This document shows, piece by piece, positions 5,755 to 8,099 of a stretch of DNA of 8,099 nt. The notes beneath the pieces were generated by a model. That model saw only the letters and a program-made list of their open reading frames with translations, made no database searches and was not told where the DNA came from. Origin of the DNA: JAUWNJ01 sp034190305 (GTDB lineage Bacteria; Planctomycetota; Phycisphaerae; SM23-33); NCBI GenBank assembly GCA_034190305.1, contig JAXHSV010000140.1, positions 1 through 8,099 of the forward strand, read 5' to 3'. The translations under genes were made by a program, and so were the position numbers. Every line of letters begins with the position of its first letter. The first letter of the stretch is position 1.

Positions 5755-6957
5755 ATGCCTGGAAATCATAAACAGAAGATGCTCTCGGCAATAGCGGGTC
5801 GTCCTACCGGACGAATACCGTGGGCTCCGCGACTTGATTTGTGGTACAGAGCCAACAAACTCGCCGGGACATTGCCGACGAAATATCGCAATGCTTCCCT
5901 CGGCGACATCGCGGAGGGGTTGCAAGCGGGTATGCATGCGATCGTTCCGGATTTTAAAGGTTTACGCGAACCGGCGGAAGAGTTTGACCGATCGCTGGGC
6001 ATCTACAACCTTTGGTGCATGCCCTGCCGGACCGTCATTGAAAACGTCGGACGCACCGTCAGGACGGAGGGTGACCGAACATTCGTTGAGTACGACACGC
6101 CTGCCGGAAAAATCACCACCGTAACGCTTTACGATGAAAGCATGCGCAAGGCCGGTATCACCATCACGCACGTCGAAAAGCATGCATTTACGGGTCCTGA
6201 TGATTACAAGGCAATTGGTTTTATATTTGAAAACGCCCGCGTCGAACCCAACTATTCCGGATATGCCGAATATGCCGAACAGATCGGCCGGCGCGGACTT
6301 GCAGCCGCCTTCGTAAGCCTGGCGGCATCGCCTATGCATCTGATTCAGCGCGAACTGATGCCGCTGGATGTGTTCTTCTACGAGATGTACGACCACGCCG
6401 ACGAACTTGCCGAACTTGCCGAAAAGATCGGCATATACTGGAATCGACTGCTTGAAACCGTCTCTGACTGTCCGGCGGAACTGGTGTTCCTGGGCGCAAA
6501 CTATGACGCCAGCGTTACCTATCCGCCGTTCTTTGCCGAGCATATACAACCCTGGCTGAAGAAATTCGCCGAGGCCATGCACGCACGCGGCAAATATCTG
6601 CTGACGCATACGGACGGCGAAAACACCGGCCTGCTGGACCACTACGTGGAATCGCAGATAGACGTCGCCGACTCCATCTGCCCGGCCCCGATGACGAAAC
6701 TGTCCTTCAGGCAGGGGAGGGAATTCTTCGACGCAAGAGTAACCATCATGGGCGGCATCCCGTCGATTTCGCTGCTGGCTTCCAGTATGCCGGACAAGGA
6801 ATTCGATGCTTTTCTCGACGGCTTTTTCGAAGATATCGGCGGCGGCGATCATTTGATACTCGGCATCTCCGATACCACGCCGCCTGCCGCCGATTTCGCC
6901 CGCCTGGAAAAAATCAGCCGACGCGTGGAGCAGTTCGGACCGGTAGGCCCCCGATGA
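5755..6957 (+). CDS. Uroporphyrinogen decarboxylase family protein (MtaA/CmuA-like)
   Basis: This 400-aa protein has the URO-D superfamily signature, a TIM barrel that includes HemE and the corrinoid-dependent methyltransferases MtaA and CmuA. Visible landmarks are GRPTGRIPWAPRLDLWY (residues 15-31), LLTHTDGE (282-289), ADSICPAPMTKLSF (305-318), GGIPS (333-337) and LGISDTTPPAADFARL (369-384). H285 and C309 are plausible zinc ligands, as in the methyltransferase branch. The N-terminal arginine/aspartate motif of true HemE is not seen, and the length exceeds HemE (about 340-355 aa). Heme synthesis is therefore unlikely; methyl transfer or an uncharacterised demethylation is a better guess. No corrinoid protein gene is adjacent. 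The ATG at 5755 lacks a ribosome site. A start at residue 9 is possible, but family members usually keep a few residues before the MLxAxxG segment. Confidence 0.85.
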   Translation: MPGNHKQKMLSAIAGRPTGRIPWAPRLDLWYRANKLAGTLPTKYRNASLGDIAEGLQAGMHAIVPDFKGLREPAEEFDRSLGIYNLWCMPCRTVIENVGRTVRTEGDRTFVEYDTPAGKITTVTLYDESMRKAGITITHVEKHAFTGPDDYKAIGFIFENARVEPNYSGYAEYAEQIGRRGLAAAFVSLAASPMHLIQRELMPLDVFFYEMYDHADELAELAEKIGIYWNRLLETVSDCPAELVFLGANYDASVTYPPFFAEHIQPWLKKFAEAMHARGKYLLTHTDGENTGLLDHYVESQIDVADSICPAPMTKLSFRQGREFFDARVTIMGGIPSISLLASSMPDKEFDAFLDGFFEDIGGGDHLILGISDTTPPAADFARLEKISRRVEQFGPVGPR

Positions 6958-6990
6958 TACGACATAGCCTTGAAAACATCGCTACTTCCG

Positions 6991-7034
6991 ATAATCATTT
7001 CTGCAACAATAAAGCAGCCGCGAACGGCGCGAAC
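6991..7034 (+). repeat. Dispersed intergenic repeat, second copy
   Basis: This stretch matches 5641-5693. Both contain ATCAT, a TTTC-like block, GCAACA-R-TAAA, AGCCG and the identical 14-mer CGAACGGCGCGAAC (7021-7034 and 5680-5693). The earlier copy carries nine extra bases (5671-5679). Both lie just outside the URO-D-family gene, one on each side. Confidence 0.6.
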
Positions 7035-7041
7035 AAAAAGG

Positions 7042-7047
7042 TATAAT
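7042..7047 (+). promoter_or_regulatory. Possible -10 box for the tRNA-binding protein gene
   Basis: A perfect TATAAT stands here, but no good -35 is found 16-18 bases upstream. If used, the 5' leader would be about 97 nt and would contain the inverted repeat at 7047-7120. Confidence 0.3.
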
Positions 7048-7120
7048 CCACAAATTGCACAAATTGCTTTAATAAACGAAGAGTAATAAAATATTTCGTG
7101 TGATTTGTGTAATTCGTGGA
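7047..7120. repeat. Inverted repeat made of 10-nt steps
   Basis: The arms 7047-7067 (TCCACAAATTGCACAAATTG plus C) and 7100-7120 (ending TTGTGTAATTCGTGGA) are complementary at 17 of 21 positions. Most mismatches allow G-U pairs in RNA. Within each arm the motif repeats every ten bases: CACAAATTG twice on the left, and TTYGTGTRA on the right. The loop is AT-rich. The helical phasing is notable for a protein-binding site, but the unit may equally be a dispersed repeat. Confidence 0.55.
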
Positions 7121-7150
7121 CTACTGTTTTTTCTTACAAGGAATCATAAA

Positions 7151-7504
7151 ATGAACGATCAGGCAAAGCCCATTATCAGTTTCGACGATTTCAGCAAACT
7201 TGACCTTCGCATCGCGAAGATAACAGCCGTCAGCGACCATCCCAATGCCGACAAATTGATTGTCCTCGACATCGACCTGGGAACCGAGCAGCGGAAAATT
7301 ATCGCCGGGCTGAAACCTTACTGTCAGCCGGAATCGCTGGTGGGAAAGAACGTCGTGGTCGTGACCAACCTCCAGCCGAGGAAGATGCGAGGCCTGGAAT
7401 CCAACGCAATGCTCCTGGCTGCATCTTATATGGAAGGCGACGAGCGAAAGGTCGTCGTGATTACGCCGGACGATCAAATCCCGCCCGGCGCGGAAGTTTC
7501 ATAG
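7151..7504 (+). CDS. tRNA-binding domain protein (MetG C-terminal/CsaA-like)
   Basis: This 117-aa protein is one OB-fold tRNA-binding domain, the kind found at the C-terminus of methionyl-tRNA synthetase, in Arc1p/EMAPII and in CsaA. Diagnostic segments are FSKLDLRIAKI (residues 14-24), HPNADKLIVLDIDLG (30-44), RKIIAGLKPYC, LVGKNVVVVTNLQPRKMRGLES and NAMLLAAS, ending with TPDDQIPPGAEV. It may act as a separate beta subunit of MetRS, raising tRNA affinity, or as a free tRNA-binding protein; no catalytic domain is adjacent. The ATG at 7151 is preferred over the GTG at 7100. It has AAGGA eight bases upstream, the family starts here, and the extra upstream codons would come from the repeat. A strong terminator closes the unit 28 bases downstream. 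Confidence 0.9.
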   Translation: MNDQAKPIISFDDFSKLDLRIAKITAVSDHPNADKLIVLDIDLGTEQRKIIAGLKPYCQPESLVGKNVVVVTNLQPRKMRGLESNAMLLAASYMEGDERKVVVITPDDQIPPGAEVS

Positions 7505-7532
7505 AAATCGGCCAGAATGATGAGTTAAAACG

Positions 7533-7588
7533 GAGCCGAACGGCCAAGCCAATACTCGAGGCTGGCTTTGCCGTTCGGCTCTGTTTTT
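7533..7588 (+). terminator. Strong intrinsic terminator
   Basis: GAGCCGAACGGC (7533-7544) pairs perfectly with GCCGTTCGGCTC (7570-7581). After one mismatch, AAGCCA (7546-7551) pairs with TGGCTT (7563-7568). The loop has 11 bases, and TTTTT follows at 7584-7588. It ends transcription of the tRNA-binding protein gene. AAAA upstream at 7527-7530 might allow some activity on the minus strand too. Confidence 0.9.
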
Positions 7589-7653
7589 ATATTGCTGCCT
7601 GCTCCAAAACGGTAAAAAGACCACTGAAATGTTACCATGCCCCCGAATTTTGC

Positions 7654-7679
7654 ACGGCGGACTCCCCTCTGTCCGCCGT
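7654..7679. repeat. 9-bp perfect hairpin between convergent genes
   Basis: ACGGCGGAC (7654-7662) and GTCCGCCGT (7671-7679) form a GC-rich stem with loop TCCCCTCT. It lies past the 3' end of the minus-strand phosphotransferase gene. On that strand only GCAAAATTC follows, so it is a weak terminator candidate or a short dispersed palindrome. No gene is seen between 7589 and 7730. Confidence 0.45.
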
Positions 7680-7730
7680 AGCCGACTAATTAAGTGCTCC
7701 GTCCCCGGAACCCGGTTCGCCCTACAAGAT

Positions 7731-8099
7731 TTAAAACACCGCTTTTCCCGTTCGTCGGAAGTTGTGCATGACGGCCAGGCAGTCGTCGGCGTAGCGCCGG
7801 GCCAGGGGCTTATTCCGGCCTCGGCGGGCGGACATTGAAATGACGATGTATTTCTGGTGCTCGTACAGGAGGTAAAACATCCGCCTGACGGCGGCATCGC
7901 CGGTATGCGTTTCGACCCGCCAGCCGTAGCCTTCCCAGAAGACAGAGTCGGTAACGCCGCAATACTCGGCAATCGCCAGATCCCACTCGATGTCGCCCCA
8001 GCAGGCGCGGTCGAAGTCCAGCACGCCGGAGACCCGCCCGTCCGCCTCCACCAGCAGATTCGTTACCCATATATCGCCGTGAAGCAGGCGCGACGTTCG
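7731..8099 (-). CDS. APH-type phosphotransferase, C-terminal part (cut by window edge)
   Basis: The minus-strand frame is open to the last base of the window, so the N-terminal lobe lies beyond 8099. About 122 residues remain. They begin RTSRLLHGDIWVTNLL, the Brenner/catalytic loop of the aminoglycoside phosphotransferase and fructosamine-kinase superfamily (HGD, with the catalytic Asp, and the downstream Asn). GVLDFDRACWGDIEWDLA follows, where the DFD-like motif binds magnesium and GD-E-DLA is the usual following segment. The GTG at 8051 is internal and is not the start, because it would remove the HGD motif. The C-terminus is basic and helical (RRYADDCLAVMHN). Substrate cannot be told; choline, homoserine, fructosamine or other small-molecule kinases are all possible. 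The gene converges on the tRNA-binding protein gene. No resistance role can be inferred from this fragment. Confidence 0.85.
   Translation of the reverse strand, partial: RTSRLLHGDIWVTNLLVEADGRVSGVLDFDRACWGDIEWDLAIAEYCGVTDSVFWEGYGWRVETHTGDAAVRRMFYLLYEHQKYIVISMSARRGRNKPLARRYADDCLAVMHNFRRTGKAVF

Noticed and set aside
5962..6852. Long open frame of 296 codons on the minus strand
   Set aside because: It lies wholly opposite the well-supported URO-D-family gene and shows no recognisable domain; an antisense shadow.
7100..7150. GTG at 7100 as the start of the tRNA-binding protein
   Set aside because: It would add 17 residues encoded by the repeat; the ATG at 7151 has a proper ribosome site and fits the family.

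Overview
The window reads as a chromosomal stretch from a free-living planctomycete, most likely of the Phycisphaerae/Sedimentisphaerales type. This is inferred from gene content. The largest gene (positions 2270-4339) has the layout typical of that group: signal peptide, glycine-rich beta-helix repeats, a dockerin-like double motif of the GDANWD...VDGSDLN type, and a PEP-CTERM tail. No rRNA, tRNA, CRISPR array or phage gene was seen.

Layout. Positions 3-863 hold the 3' part of a multi-pass membrane protein cut by the window edge. Two small overlapping genes follow (888-1244 and 1229-1432): a BECR-like putative nuclease and a DUF2283 protein, which look like a toxin-antitoxin-type pair. The next 837 bases have no convincing gene but are rich in structure. 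They hold a two-hairpin segment, a 170-bp nested foldback element, and a separate 157-bp MITE-like element with 24-bp terminal inverted repeats and a 9-bp target duplication. After these come a strong extended -10 promoter and a 170-nt leader with an unexplained perfect Shine-Dalgarno sequence. The leader serves the 689-aa exported PEP-CTERM protein. Its stop codon is followed, in the same frame, by a second, orphan PEP-CTERM-like tail.

The right half is housekeeping. A class I mannose-6-phosphate isomerase (4655-5626, minus strand) diverges from a uroporphyrinogen-decarboxylase-family (MtaA/CmuA-like) protein (5755-6957). The latter has a promoter placed so that its mRNA could be leaderless. 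A small MetG-C-terminal/CsaA-like tRNA-binding protein (7151-7504) follows and ends in a strong intrinsic terminator. The window closes with the C-terminal part of an APH-type phosphotransferase on the minus strand (7731-8099).

The intergenic spaces share short dispersed repeats: a 19-nt motif present three times, and an inverted repeat built from 10-nt steps. The genes do not form one pathway. The more unusual content is non-coding: the two mobile-element remnants, the leader, the in-frame PEP-CTERM relic and the repeats. I saw no clear new multi-gene system; the small nuclease/DUF2283 pair is the closest candidate.
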